A stretch of 20,802 bases of DNA. Source: Myxococcales bacterium (GTDB lineage Bacteria > Myxococcota > Myxococcia > Myxococcales > Anaeromyxobacteraceae). The notes beneath the pieces are model-generated. The model was not told the origin of the DNA. It searched no databases and saw nothing but the letters and a program-made list of their open reading frames with translations. Made by a program: the position numbers and the translations under genes. Shown here piece after piece: positions 1 through 7,313 of the stretch. The stretch covers positions 1 to 20,802 of the forward strand of contig JAJZTO010000007.1 in assembly GCA_021848865.1 (NCBI GenBank), given 5' to 3'. How positions within the stretch are numbered: position 1 is the stretch's first letter; the number at the start of each line of letters is the position of its first letter.

Positions 1-33
1 ACCCCGGCCCCGACCCCGACCTCGACCGCGACC
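1..33. repeat. GACCCC/GACCTC-type hexamer repeat
   Basis: Short run of six-base units of the form GACCNC at the left edge of the window, directly before the M23 peptidase gene. The same kind of repeat recurs at 1701-1785 and 12376-12402, and the core GACCCCGACCTCG is present in all three. The run is cut by the window edge, so its full length is unknown. No function is evident. Confidence 0.7.
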
Positions 34-39
34 TATAAC
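34..39 (+). promoter_or_regulatory. candidate -10 element (TATAAC) for the M23 peptidase gene
   Basis: TATAAC matches the sigma-70 -10 consensus at five of six positions and stands out in DNA this GC-rich. It ends 8 bases before the GTG at 48, so a transcript from here would begin almost at the start codon and would be leaderless or nearly so. No convincing -35 box lies upstream, where there is only the hexamer repeat. The match may be chance, since its TAA is also the in-frame stop just before the gene. Confidence 0.35.
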
Positions 40-47
40 TGGACGCC

Positions 48-872
48 GTGCTCCCGCTCCTGCTCCTCGCGATCGCCGCCGCGCCGGATGCCGGCGTGGT
101 GCTGGACGTCGCCCCGGCCCGGGTCCGGCCCGGCGACGCCTTCCTGGTGACGGTCCGCGGGGCCGCGGTGGCGCCCTCCGGCGGCGAGGCGGCCGGCCAG
201 CCCCTGGCCTTCTGGCCGGCGCCGGGCGGGTTCGAGGCCATCGGCGCGCTGCCCATCGAGACCGGGCCGGGCACGCTGCCGGTGACGGTGTCGCTCGCGG
301 GCGCGACCCTCGCCGGCGCGCTGGCGGTGGCGCCGCCCGACTTCCCCGAGCGGCGCCTCACCGTCGCCGCCCGCTTCGTGGTGCCGCCGCCGCCGGCGGT
401 GCGCCGGCGCATGGCGGCCGACCACCGGGCCTTCCTGGCCGCCTGGGCCCAGCCGCCGTCCCCTCCCCTCTTCTCCGGGCGCTTCGTCCTGCCCCGCGAG
501 GATCGGCTCAACGCCCGCTTCGGGGAGAAGCGCCTCTTCAACGGGCGCAAGCCCTCGCAGCACTACGGCCTCGACCTCGGGGGGGACCTGGGCGCGCCCA
601 TCGCGGCGACGGGCGCCGGCCGGGTGGTGCTGGTCCGGAACTGCTGGGCGTCGGGCCGGTCGGTGGTGCTGTGGCACGGCGCCGGGGTCTTCTCCACCTA
701 CTTCCACATGTCGAAGGTGGCGGTGAAGGTGGGGGAGACGGTGGCGCGGGGCCAGCTCCTCGGCCAGGTGGGCCGCTCGGGCCGCGTCACCGGCCCGCAC
801 CTGCACTGGGGCGTGCGGGTCGCGGGGCTGTACGTGGACCCGGAATCCCTGCTCAGGCTGCCGGTCCCGTAG
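48..872 (+). CDS. secreted M23-family zinc metallopeptidase (LytM/lysostaphin type)
   Basis: A 274-residue protein that begins with GTG. The hydrophobic N-terminus (about residues 1-12, LPLLLLAIAAA) looks like a short signal peptide, although it lacks a positive charge. Residues 17-110 form a beta-rich region of Ig-like character. The M23 peptidase domain covers about 150-270. Its zinc and catalytic residues are all visible: H172 and D176 in HYGLDLGG, and H251 and H253 in GPHLHWG. Active M23 enzymes cut peptide cross-links in peptidoglycan in the periplasm, so this one should be a true endopeptidase rather than a degenerate LytM activator. An in-frame TAA at 36-38 leaves GTG 48 as the first conventional start. 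The gene converges on the inositol monophosphatase gene, and the two stops sit in one hairpin. No cognate partner is visible beside it. Confidence 0.9.
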   Translation: MLPLLLLAIAAAPDAGVVLDVAPARVRPGDAFLVTVRGAAVAPSGGEAAGQPLAFWPAPGGFEAIGALPIETGPGTLPVTVSLAGATLAGALAVAPPDFPERRLTVAARFVVPPPPAVRRRMAADHRAFLAAWAQPPSPPLFSGRFVLPREDRLNARFGEKRLFNGRKPSQHYGLDLGGDLGAPIAATGAGRVVLVRNCWASGRSVVLWHGAGVFSTYFHMSKVAVKVGETVARGQLLGQVGRSGRVTGPHLHWGVRVAGLYVDPESLLRLPVP

Positions 873-891
873 CCCGGCCGCGGCCGGCTAC
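869..891. terminator. bidirectional hairpin between convergent M23 and suhB-type genes
   Basis: Inverted repeat GTAGCC (869-874) with GGCTAC (886-891), extended inward by GGCCG/CGGCC with one bulged C. Both stop codons, TAG at 870-872 and CTA (minus-strand TAG) at 888-890, lie inside the arms. It is well placed to end transcription from both sides, but neither side has a clear T tract, so factor-independent function is uncertain. Confidence 0.5.
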
Positions 892-1697
892 CGCGGCCTC
901 CGCACCTCGGCCAGCACCTGGAGGAGGCGCGGCTGCAGGTCCAGGTTGGCGGCGCAGATGTCGCCGCGCGCCAGCATCTCCGCGCCGCCGTCGAAGTCGT
1001 TCACCAGGCCGCCCGCCTCGCGGACCAGGAGGATGCCCGGCGCGAGGTCCCAGGGCTTGAGCCGCATCTCCCAGAAGCCGTCGAAGCGGCCGCAGGCGAC
1101 GTAGGCGAGGTCGAGGGCGGCGCTGCCGAAGCGGCGGATGGCGCGGGCCCGCTTCATGTACTCGCCGAAGATCCGCAGCGGCATCTCCCAGTCCTGGTGC
1201 ACGTCGTAGGGGAAGCCGGTGCAGAGCAGCGCCCGCACCAGCTCCGGCGTCTCCGAGACGTGGATGGGGGCGCCGCCCAGGGTGGAGCCGTGGCCGCGGG
1301 CGGAGAGGAACATCTCCTCGCGGACCGGGTCCCAGGTGGCGCCGGCGGCGACGCCCTGCGCGTCCATCGCCGCGACGTTCACCGCGAAATGGGGCAGGCC
1401 GTGGGCGTAGTTGGTGGTGCCGTCGAGCGGATCCACCACGAAGCGCAGGGGGAGGTCCTCGGCGCCGCGCCGTCCCGACTCCTCCGCCAGGATCCCGGCC
1501 GCGGGGAAGCGGGCGGCGAGGAAGGCGAGCAGCGCCTCCTCGCTGGCCCGGTCGGCGTCGGTGACCAGGTCGATGCCGCCCTTGTAGTCGATGGTCCGCC
1601 GCCCGCCGAACCGCTCCCGCAGCACCTTCCCGCCCCGCCGCGCCGCCTCGCCGCAGGCCTCCGCCAGCTCCCGTTCCCCGGACATGGGGACGAGCAT
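888..1697 (-). CDS. suhB: inositol-1-monophosphatase family protein (SuhB-like)
   Basis: A 269-residue protein, close to the usual 260-270 for the family. Magnesium-binding motifs are intact: E72-E73, then DPLDGTTNY at 89-97 (D89, D92), and the second signature WDLAPG at 216-221 with D217. Family members hydrolyse inositol 1-phosphate or related sugar phosphates, and E. coli SuhB also takes part in rRNA antitermination. The exact substrate here cannot be read from sequence. The start could be ATG 1697 or the in-frame ATG at 1685 (MSGERE). A GGGAG sequence sits only one base before the first and 13 bases before the second, so neither is decided. The upstream region is the hexamer repeat at 1701-1785. 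The gene is cytoplasmic and stands alone on its strand. Confidence 0.93.
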   Translation of the reverse strand: MLVPMSGERELAEACGEAARRGGKVLRERFGGRRTIDYKGGIDLVTDADRASEEALLAFLAARFPAAGILAEESGRRGAEDLPLRFVVDPLDGTTNYAHGLPHFAVNVAAMDAQGVAAGATWDPVREEMFLSARGHGSTLGGAPIHVSETPELVRALLCTGFPYDVHQDWEMPLRIFGEYMKRARAIRRFGSAALDLAYVACGRFDGFWEMRLKPWDLAPGILLVREAGGLVNDFDGGAEMLARGDICAANLDLQPRLLQVLAEVRRPR

Positions 1698-1700
1698 ACT

Positions 1701-1785
1701 CCCGACCGCGACCGCGACCGCGAACTCGACCCCGACCCCGACCCCGACCCCGACCAGGGCCTCGACCCAGACCCCGACCTCGCCG
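1701..1785. repeat. degenerate hexanucleotide repeat (GACCCC / GACCGC)
   Basis: About 85 bases made of six-base units: first GACCGC copies, then at least four consecutive CGACCC units, then degenerate copies. It fills most of the divergent space between the suhB-type gene (start 1697) and the small membrane protein (start 1811). Related runs are at 1-33 and 12376-12402. The regular period suggests growth by replication slippage. Any promoters for the two flanking genes must lie in or beside it, and I could not identify them. Confidence 0.8.
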
Positions 1786-1810
1786 GCCGTTCCGCGCTAC
1801 ACTCCCCGCC

Positions 1811-2119
1811 ATGACCAAGCTGATGACGATCCTGCGGAGCATCTTCCTGGTCTTCATCTTCTTCTACGCGCTGAAGCTCCTGCCCCTGGCGCTGCTCGTC
1901 AGCGGCGACGCCCGCCGCGGCGACGTCATGGTGCCCTTCACCAAGGTCGAGAACGTCGCCTCGGTCACCTGGATGGCGGTCGGCTGGATCGCCGTCGAGA
2001 CGTTGGTGGGCTGGCTCCAGGTCTGGGCGAACGGCAAGCTCAGGGCCCGCGCCGCCGCCAAGGCGGCGAAGGTCGCGGCCGCCCCGCCGCCCCCGCCCCC
2101 GCCCCCGCCGCGCGCCTGA
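1811..2119 (+). CDS. small two-helix membrane protein with polyproline C-terminus
   Basis: A 102-residue protein that I do not recognise as a named family. Residues about 8-30 (SIFLVFIFFYALKLLPLALL) and 50-70 (SVTWMAVGWIAVETLVGWL) look like membrane helices. The tail is Ala/Lys-rich (about 75-91), followed by nine consecutive prolines (92-100) and RA. With a hairpin topology the tail would face the cytoplasm, which is an inference from the basic residues. The ATG at 1811 is the natural start, but no strong ribosome binding site precedes it. The deacetylase-fold gene begins about 20 bases after its stop, so the two are probably co-transcribed. The C-rich polyproline codons make the reading frame hard to mistake, and the membrane helices argue that this is a real gene. 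Confidence 0.7.
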   Translation: MTKLMTILRSIFLVFIFFYALKLLPLALLVSGDARRGDVMVPFTKVENVASVTWMAVGWIAVETLVGWLQVWANGKLRARAAAKAAKVAAAPPPPPPPPPRA

Positions 2120-2139
2120 CTCCTCCGCCCGGGCCCCCG

Positions 2140-3876
2140 GTGCCGCCGCTGCGCGAGCTCGCCTACCGGGCCCGCCGGGTGCTGTTCCCGGTGGAGCTGC
2201 CGCTCTGGTACTCCCCCGCCTACCGGCTGCCCATCACCGGCACCGCCAGCCGCGCGATCGAGCCGCGCCGGGCCGACTACGTCGCCTGGTGGCTGCTGGA
2301 CTGGGGGGCGGTGCGCCCCGAGGACGTCCGCGCCCCGCCGCGCGTCGAGTGGGACGCGCTGGCCCGGGTCCACACCCCGGCGCTGCTCGAGTCGCTCTCC
2401 CAGCCCGAGACGCTGGGGCGGATCTTCGCCGCCGATCCCTCCGACATCCCGGTGGACGAGCTGCTCCACACCGTCCGGCTGGCGTGCGGCGCCACCGTGG
2501 AGGCCGCCCGCCAGACCCTGCGATCGCGCGACCCGCACCTGAACCTGCTCGGCGGCTTCCACCACGCCGCCCCCGGGGCGGCCGGCGGCTTCTGTCCGGT
2601 GAACGACGTGGCCGTGGCGGTGGCCGCGGCGCGCGCCGAGGGCTTTCGCGGCCAGGTGGTGGTGCTGGACCTCGACGCCCACCCGCCCGACGGCCTGGCC
2701 CGCTGCTTCGCCGGCGACCCCTCGGTCTTCGTGGGCTCGATCTCCGGCTCGGACTGGGGGCCGCTGCCGGGGGTGGACGAGACGCTCCTGCCCCCGGGCA
2801 CCGGCGACGGGCCCTACCTGGCGGCGCTGGAGGCGCTCCTCGCCCGGATGCCGGCGCCGGAGCTGTGCTTCGTCATCGCCGGCAGCGACGTGCTGGCGGG
2901 CGACCGGCTGGGGCTGCTCGCGCTCACGCTCCGGGGCGTGCGGCGGCGCGACCGGCGCGTCGCGGTGGCGCTGGACGGCGTGCCCAGCGTCTGGCTGCCG
3001 GGCGGCGGCTACACCGACGACGCCTGGAAGGCGCTCGCCGGCACCGGGATGGTGCTGTCGCGCGGCTCGCTCACCCGCATCCCCCGCCGCCACGATCCCA
3101 TGATGGCCCGCTACTCCAAGATCGCCCGGCGCATCTCGCCGGAGCTCCTGGGGGAGACGGAGCTGAGCCGGCTCGACATCGAGGAGGCGCTGGGGCTGGC
3201 GCCGGCCGACGCGACGCCACTGCTGATGGGCTTCTACACCGCCCAGGGCTTCGAGCACGCCCTGCACGTCTACGGGATCCTCGAGCCCATCCGCCGCCTC
3301 GGCTACGCGAACCTGCGGGTGGCGCTGGACCGCTCCGGGCTGGGCGACCGGATGCGCCTCCTCGGCGACGCCGACGGGGAGGAGCACCTGCTCGTCGAGC
3401 TGGTCGCGGCCCGGGCCCCGGTGGCCGGCCGGGAGGTGCTCTTCGTCCACTGGCTCTCGCTGCGCAGCCCGCGGGCGCAGTTCAGCGGGCGGCGGCCGCG
3501 GCTGCCGGGCCAGGAGGTCCCGGGGCTGGGCATGGCGCGGGAGTGGGGGGAGCTGCTCTCGCGGATGGCGAGGCGGCTGGGGCTGGCCGGCGTCGCCTTC
3601 CGGCCGGCCCACTACCACACCGCCTACTCGGCCCGGTACACCATGGCCTTCGTGGACCCGGCGCGGCAGGGGCGCTTCGAGGCGCTGATCCGCGACACCG
3701 CCCACCTGCCGCTGCTCCAGGTGACGGACGCCCTGGACCGGGGGAAGTTGCTGCTCGACGGCGCCCCCTACGCCTGGGAGGCCTCCGAGATGGCCTGGTG
3801 GGTGAAGGAGCCGCCCGGCGACCCGGCGCTGGTCGCGGCCGAGCGGGAGCGGGCGCGGTTCAGCCTGGCGCGGTGA
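2140..3876 (+). CDS. histone-deacetylase-fold amidohydrolase with large unassigned C-terminal region
   Basis: With the GTG at 2140 the protein has 578 residues, well above the roughly 300-380 of typical bacterial HDAC/AcuC/acetylpolyamine amidohydrolase proteins. The arginase/deacetylase domain covers about 20-310. Visible catalytic elements are GGFHHA (H141, H142), DLDAH (D177, D179, H181), AGSD with D250 plus a following GDRLG, and GGGY with Y291. The expected zinc ligands D179, H181 and D250 are all present. The usual HHGNG after the metal His is replaced by PPDG. Residues about 320-578 match nothing I recognise; they contain an HYHTAYSARYTMAF stretch rich in His and Tyr. Family members remove acetyl groups from lysine or polyamines in the cytoplasm, but the substrate here is unknown. 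The start is uncertain: the frame is open far upstream, but overlap with the preceding gene and the loss of HDAC-like sequence argue for 2140. Confidence 0.82.
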   Translation: MPPLRELAYRARRVLFPVELPLWYSPAYRLPITGTASRAIEPRRADYVAWWLLDWGAVRPEDVRAPPRVEWDALARVHTPALLESLSQPETLGRIFAADPSDIPVDELLHTVRLACGATVEAARQTLRSRDPHLNLLGGFHHAAPGAAGGFCPVNDVAVAVAAARAEGFRGQVVVLDLDAHPPDGLARCFAGDPSVFVGSISGSDWGPLPGVDETLLPPGTGDGPYLAALEALLARMPAPELCFVIAGSDVLAGDRLGLLALTLRGVRRRDRRVAVALDGVPSVWLPGGGYTDDAWKALAGTGMVLSRGSLTRIPRRHDPMMARYSKIARRISPELLGETELSRLDIEEALGLAPADATPLLMGFYTAQGFEHALHVYGILEPIRRLGYANLRVALDRSGLGDRMRLLGDADGEEHLLVELVAARAPVAGREVLFVHWLSLRSPRAQFSGRRPRLPGQEVPGLGMAREWGELLSRMARRLGLAGVAFRPAHYHTAYSARYTMAFVDPARQGRFEALIRDTAHLPLLQVTDALDRGKLLLDGAPYAWEASEMAWWVKEPPGDPALVAAERERARFSLAR

Positions 3877-3888
3877 GCGTCGCGGGGC

Positions 3889-4374
3889 TCAGCGCGCGGC
3901 GCGGAGGTGGCGCGCCGCGGTGCGCAGGCTCGCGCCCGGGCCGGGGACGACCGCCAGGTCGCGCCCGGAGACCGGCGCTCCGCCCTCGTCGAGGATCCGG
4001 ACCGGGGGGATGGGGCGGCCGGTGCGGCGGTCGAGGACCAGCAGCGGCTCCCTCCCGGCGCCGAAGATCCAGCGGTCGCCCCACTGCCGCAGGGCGGTCA
4101 CCACCGTGGCCAGGTCCTTGCCCATGGGCGTGAGCGCGTACTCGTAGCGCCTCCCGTGCGTGCCGGCGTCCACGCGGGCCAGGACGCCGCGCCGCACCAG
4201 GTGGCCGAGCCGGCGGGCCAGGATGTTGCGGGAGATGGGCAGCTCGGCGGCGAAGTCGGCGAAGCGCCGCGTCCCCAGCATCGCCTCCCGGACCAGGAGC
4301 AGGGTCCACCAGTCGCCGATCACCTCCAGCGACCGGGCCACGGAGCAGTTCTGGTGGGTGAAGCGGCGGCGCAT
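3889..4374 (-). CDS. HxlR-family winged-helix transcriptional regulator
   Basis: A 161-residue protein, slightly longer than the usual 110-150. The N-terminus carries the family hallmark: C10 followed by SVARSLEVIGDWWTLLLVRE. The helix-turn-helix region follows at about 35-63 (RFADFAAELPISRNILARRL), then the wing RRYEYALTPMGKDL. Residues 110-161 form a less conserved tail. HxlR proteins bind DNA as dimers and some sense redox or aldehyde stress through the conserved Cys. ATG 4374 is preferred because the HxlR signature begins right after it; an open frame continues upstream to 4524 but overlaps the divergent gene. It lies 49 bases from the molybdopterin oxidoreductase start, so it probably regulates that gene and itself. 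Its stop is 12 bases from the stop of the convergent deacetylase-fold gene. Confidence 0.88.
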   Translation of the reverse strand: MRRRFTHQNCSVARSLEVIGDWWTLLLVREAMLGTRRFADFAAELPISRNILARRLGHLVRRGVLARVDAGTHGRRYEYALTPMGKDLATVVTALRQWGDRWIFGAGREPLLVLDRRTGRPIPPVRILDEGGAPVSGRDLAVVPGPGASLRTAARHLRAAR

Positions 4375-4423
4375 CCCGGAAGAGTAGTTGCATGAAGAGA
4401 CCAGATTGTCCAGACTGCGGCGC
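4375..4423. promoter_or_regulatory. divergent promoter/operator region between hxlR-type gene and molybdoenzyme gene
   Basis: This 49-base gap is clearly less GC-rich than its surroundings. It holds a direct repeat CCAGA at 4401-4405 and 4410-4414, nine bases apart, which is a plausible HxlR operator. On the minus strand, TGGACA followed after 17 bases by AACTAC is a weak sigma-70-like pair. The assignment rests on position between divergent genes and on composition; the exact boxes are tentative. Confidence 0.4.
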
Positions 4424-6649
4424 ATGACCAGCGACGCCTGGCGGAAGACGGCCTGCATCCTCTGCGAGTGCAACTGCGGCCTGGAGGTGGTGCTCGGGGG
4501 GGAGGACGGGCGGCACCTCGTCAAGGTGCGGGGCGACCGGGCCCACCCGGCCTCGCGCGGGTACGCCTGCGAGAAGCCGCACCGGCTCGACCACTACCAG
4601 AACGGCCGCGACCGCCTGACCTCTCCCCTGCGGCGGCGCCCCGACGGGAGCTTCGAGGCCGTCGGCTGGGACGTCGCCGTCCGCGAGGTGGCCGAGCGGC
4701 TGGCGGCGGTGCGCGACGCGCACGGCGGCGAGGCCATCTTCTATTACGGCGGCGGAGGGCAGGGAAACCACCTCCCCGGCGCCTACGCCACCGCCACCCG
4801 GCGGGCCCTCGGCTCGCGCCACCGCTCCAGCGCGCTGGCGCAGGAGAAGACCGGCGAGTTCTGGGTGGCGGCGCGGATGATGGGCGGCGCCTCCCGGGCC
4901 GACTTCGAGCACTGCGACGTGGCCCTGTTCCTGGGCAAGAACCCCTGGCACTCCCACTCCCTCCCCCGGGCCCGGGTCACCCTGAAGGCCATCGCCGCCG
5001 ACCCGGCCCGCACCCTCATCGTCGTCGACCCCCGCCGCACCGAGACCGCCGCGCCCGCCGACCTCCACCTGGCGCTGCGCCCGGGCACCGACGCCTGGCT
5101 GCTGGTGGCCTGGATCGGGATCCTCCTCGAGGAGGGGCTCGTCGACCGCGCCTTCCTGGCCGAGCACGTCGCCCCGGGCGAGCTGGAGACCGTGGCCGCG
5201 GCCGTCCGGCGCTTCTCCGTCCCCGACGCCATCGCCCGCACCGGCCTGGATCCGGGGCTGGTGCGCCGGGCGGCCCGGGCCATCGGCGGGGCCCGCGCCC
5301 TGGCCAGCTTCGAGGACCTGGGCGTGCAGATGAACCGGCACTCGACGCTGGTGAGCTGGCTGCACCGGGTGCTGGTGCTGCTCACCGGCAGCTTCGGCAA
5401 GCCCGGCACCCACCACCTGCCGGCGACGGTGGTGGACATCGCCGACGGCGAGGAGAAGAGGCCCAGCCCGGTGGCCGGCGCCCGGGTGGTGGGCGGGCTC
5501 GTCCCCTGCAACGTCATCGCCGACGAGATCCTCACCGACCACCCGAGGCGCTACCGGGCCATGATCGTCGAGGGCGCCAACCCGGCCCACTCCCTGGCCG
5601 ACTCGCGGCGCGTGCGGGAGGCCCTCTCCGCCCTCGACACCCTGGTGGCCGTCGACGTGGCCCTGAGCGAGACCGCCCGGCTCGCCCACTACGTGCTGCC
5701 CGCCTCCTCCCAGTTCGAGAAGGCCGAGGCCACCTTCTTCAACCTCGACTTCCCCGAGAACCACTTCCACCTGCGCCGGCGCCTGCTGCCGCCGCTGCCC
5801 GGCACGCTCCCGGAGGCCGAGATCCACGCCCGGCTCTGCGAGGCCCTGGGGGCCTTCGGCGAGGAGGACCTGGCGCCGCTCCGCGCCGCCGCCGCCCGGG
5901 GGCTCGGCGCCTACGCCGGCGCCTTCCTCCAGCGGGTGGTGCCCGACCCGCGGCTCTCGGGCCTGGCTCCGGTGCTCCTCTACCGGACCATGGCCCTGCC
6001 CGAGGAGGTTCGCGAGGGCGCGGTGCTCCTCGCGCTCTTCGCGCGCGCGGCCCTGCGGCACGGGCCGTCGCTGGCGCGCGCCGGCTTCGGGGGCACGCCG
6101 GTGGAGGCCACCTGCGCCCTCTTCGAGCGCGTCCTGGCCGCGGAGTCGGGCGTGGTCTTCGCCGTCGACGAGTGGGCCGAGGTCCTGCGCCGGGCGCCGA
6201 AGCCGCTCCACCTGGCCCTGCCCGACCTCCTGGAGGAGCTCTCGCGCCTGGGCGAGGAGCCGGCCGCCGACCCGGCCTTCCCCCTGATCCTCAGCGCCGG
6301 CGAGCGGCGCTCCTTCACCGCCAACACCATCATCCGCGACCCGGCCTGGCGCAAGGAGGACGCGGCCGGCGCGGTGCGGGTGAGCCCCGGGGACGCGGCG
6401 GCGCTGGGGGTCGTCTCCGGGGAGCGGGTCCGGCTGGTGACGCCCAGCGGGAGCGCGGTGGTCCCGGTGGAGGTCTCGCCGACCATGCAGCGCGGCCACC
6501 TCTCGCTGCCCAACGGCCTGGGGATCGGCTACGCCGGGGAGGAGCCGGTGGGCGTCGCCCCCAACGAGCTCACCGCGGCCGGCGACCGCGACCCCTTCGT
6601 CGGCACCCCCTGGCACAAGCGCGTGCCGGCGCGGCTCGAGCGGCCCTGA
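4424..6649 (+). CDS. molybdopterin-dependent oxidoreductase with N-terminal [4Fe-4S] site
   Basis: A 741-residue protein of the DMSO-reductase/formate-dehydrogenase-like superfamily. Four cluster cysteines are present: C11, C14 and C18 (CILCECNC) and C49 (GYACEK). The central Moco-binding domains run to about residue 580, with stretches such as LFLGKNPWHSHSLPRAR, IVVDPRRTET and IVEGANPAHSL. The C-terminal dinucleotide-binding domain is at about 620-741 (SAGERRSFTANTIIRDP ... LSLPNGLGIGY). In the region where formate dehydrogenases carry Cys or Sec I see SALAQEKTGEFW, with no Cys and no in-frame TGA, so the Mo ligand is unclear. There is no Tat signal, so the enzyme should be cytoplasmic. No small subunit lies next to it, so its electron partner is unknown. 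The ATG at 4424 is preferred over TTG 4388, which would extend the protein 12 residues into the promoter gap. Confidence 0.88.
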   Translation: MTSDAWRKTACILCECNCGLEVVLGGEDGRHLVKVRGDRAHPASRGYACEKPHRLDHYQNGRDRLTSPLRRRPDGSFEAVGWDVAVREVAERLAAVRDAHGGEAIFYYGGGGQGNHLPGAYATATRRALGSRHRSSALAQEKTGEFWVAARMMGGASRADFEHCDVALFLGKNPWHSHSLPRARVTLKAIAADPARTLIVVDPRRTETAAPADLHLALRPGTDAWLLVAWIGILLEEGLVDRAFLAEHVAPGELETVAAAVRRFSVPDAIARTGLDPGLVRRAARAIGGARALASFEDLGVQMNRHSTLVSWLHRVLVLLTGSFGKPGTHHLPATVVDIADGEEKRPSPVAGARVVGGLVPCNVIADEILTDHPRRYRAMIVEGANPAHSLADSRRVREALSALDTLVAVDVALSETARLAHYVLPASSQFEKAEATFFNLDFPENHFHLRRRLLPPLPGTLPEAEIHARLCEALGAFGEEDLAPLRAAAARGLGAYAGAFLQRVVPDPRLSGLAPVLLYRTMALPEEVREGAVLLALFARAALRHGPSLARAGFGGTPVEATCALFERVLAAESGVVFAVDEWAEVLRRAPKPLHLALPDLLEELSRLGEEPAADPAFPLILSAGERRSFTANTIIRDPAWRKEDAAGAVRVSPGDAAALGVVSGERVRLVTPSGSAVVPVEVSPTMQRGHLSLPNGLGIGYAGEEPVGVAPNELTAAGDRDPFVGTPWHKRVPARLERP

Positions 6650-6651
6650 GC

Positions 6652-6674
6652 GCGCGGGGCGACGCCGCCCGCGC
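6652..6674. terminator. hairpin between convergent molybdoenzyme and thioredoxin genes
   Basis: GCGCGGG (6652-6658) pairs with CCCGCGC (6668-6674) around a nine-base loop, directly after the stop of the plus-strand gene and just before the end of the minus-strand gene. It has no T tract on either side. Placement between convergent genes supports a terminator role, but in GC-rich DNA such stems also arise by chance. Confidence 0.35.
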
Positions 6675-7181
6675 CTAGGGCTCGGCGAGGAGCTGCTCCA
6701 GCTCGCGCCGCTCCTGGCGCGCCTGCGCCTCGGTCCACCCCTCGTGGACGAAGCGGATGACCCCGCGGCGATCGACGATCAGCGTGGTGGGGAGCCGCTG
6801 GATCTCGAACCGGGCCGCCAGCTTGTCGCCGCCCCGGTCCCAGAGCAGCGGGACGGTCACCGGGACCTCCGCGAGGAAGGGCGGGATCTGCGTCGGGTCC
6901 TCGTCGAAGGAGACGGCGTAGACCGAGAGGCCGCGCGGCCCCAGCTCCCGCGCCAGGGCGTCGAGGGCCGGGAGCGAGGCCCGGCAGGGCTCGCACCAGG
7001 TGGCCCAGAAGTCCACCACCCGGACCCGGCCCTGGTCCGCCGCCACGTCCACCAGGTGGCCGTCCAGGTCGGGGGCCGAGAGCTCCAGCGCCTGCCGAAC
7101 CTTGGCCGCCGCCCGGACCGGGGGCCGGGGGGTGGCGCAGGCGGCGAGGAGGGCGGCCGCGAGTGCGGCGAAGAGGCGCAT
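6675..7181 (-). CDS. TlpA/ResA-like thioredoxin-fold lipoprotein
   Basis: A 168-residue protein. The N-terminus MRLFAALAAALLAAC is a lipoprotein signal with the lipid-bearing Cys at position 15. The redoxin domain spans about 33-165, with the active site WCEPC (C63, C66) after VDFWAT and a conserved Pro in RLPTTLIVD (P131). Exported proteins of this type reduce disulfides in the envelope, often for cytochrome c maturation by keeping heme-binding CXXCH cysteines reduced. The gene is divergent from the barrel/12-heme cytochrome unit, which fits a maturation role, although that link is an inference. It could share control with that unit through the FNR-like box at 7238-7251, which is centred 63 bases before its start codon. 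Confidence 0.9.
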   Translation of the reverse strand: MRLFAALAAALLAACATPRPPVRAAAKVRQALELSAPDLDGHLVDVAADQGRVRVVDFWATWCEPCRASLPALDALARELGPRGLSVYAVSFDEDPTQIPPFLAEVPVTVPLLWDRGGDKLAARFEIQRLPTTLIVDRRGVIRFVHEGWTEAQARQERRELEQLLAEP

Positions 7182-7237
7182 GCTGCGCCCCGATGTAACA
7201 CGGCCCCCTGGGTTCCGCAGGCCTGGACTCGCCGATC

Positions 7238-7251
7238 TTGAGAGGGATCAA
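7238..7251 (+). promoter_or_regulatory. FNR-type binding site (TTGAG-N4-ATCAA)
   Basis: TTGAG-AGGG-ATCAA matches the FNR consensus TTGAT-N4-ATCAA at nine of ten positions. The flanking C and G extend the palindrome to CTTGA/TCAAG. The centre is at 7244.5. In classical class II activation the site is centred near -41.5, which would put the transcript start near 7286. A CATGTT at 7274-7279 falls where the -10 should be, and the barrel gene then starts about 28 bases downstream. It lies in the divergent region 7182-7313, so it could serve both directions. Which Crp/Fnr-family protein binds is unknown. Confidence 0.6.
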
Positions 7252-7313
7252 GTAATCTCGGACCACGTCGTGCCATGTTCGTGGTTCCAGGCGCATCCCC
7301 GGTCGAGGTGACC

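Noticed and set aside
1591..2139. Upstream extension of the deacetylase-fold reading frame
   Set aside because: The added residues are low-complexity Thr/Pro and Arg/Gly, cross the hexamer repeat and overlap both the suhB-type gene and the small membrane protein. The HDAC-like sequence starts after 2140.
3860..6616. A 918-residue open frame antisense to the molybdoenzyme
   Set aside because: Its composition (Gly, Ala, His, Arg) is that of a codon-position shadow. The plus strand holds clear Moco and Fe-S motifs.
4424..6649. Selenocysteine formate dehydrogenase
   Set aside because: There is no in-frame TGA and no Cys at the expected position. The sequence around it does not match formate dehydrogenases.
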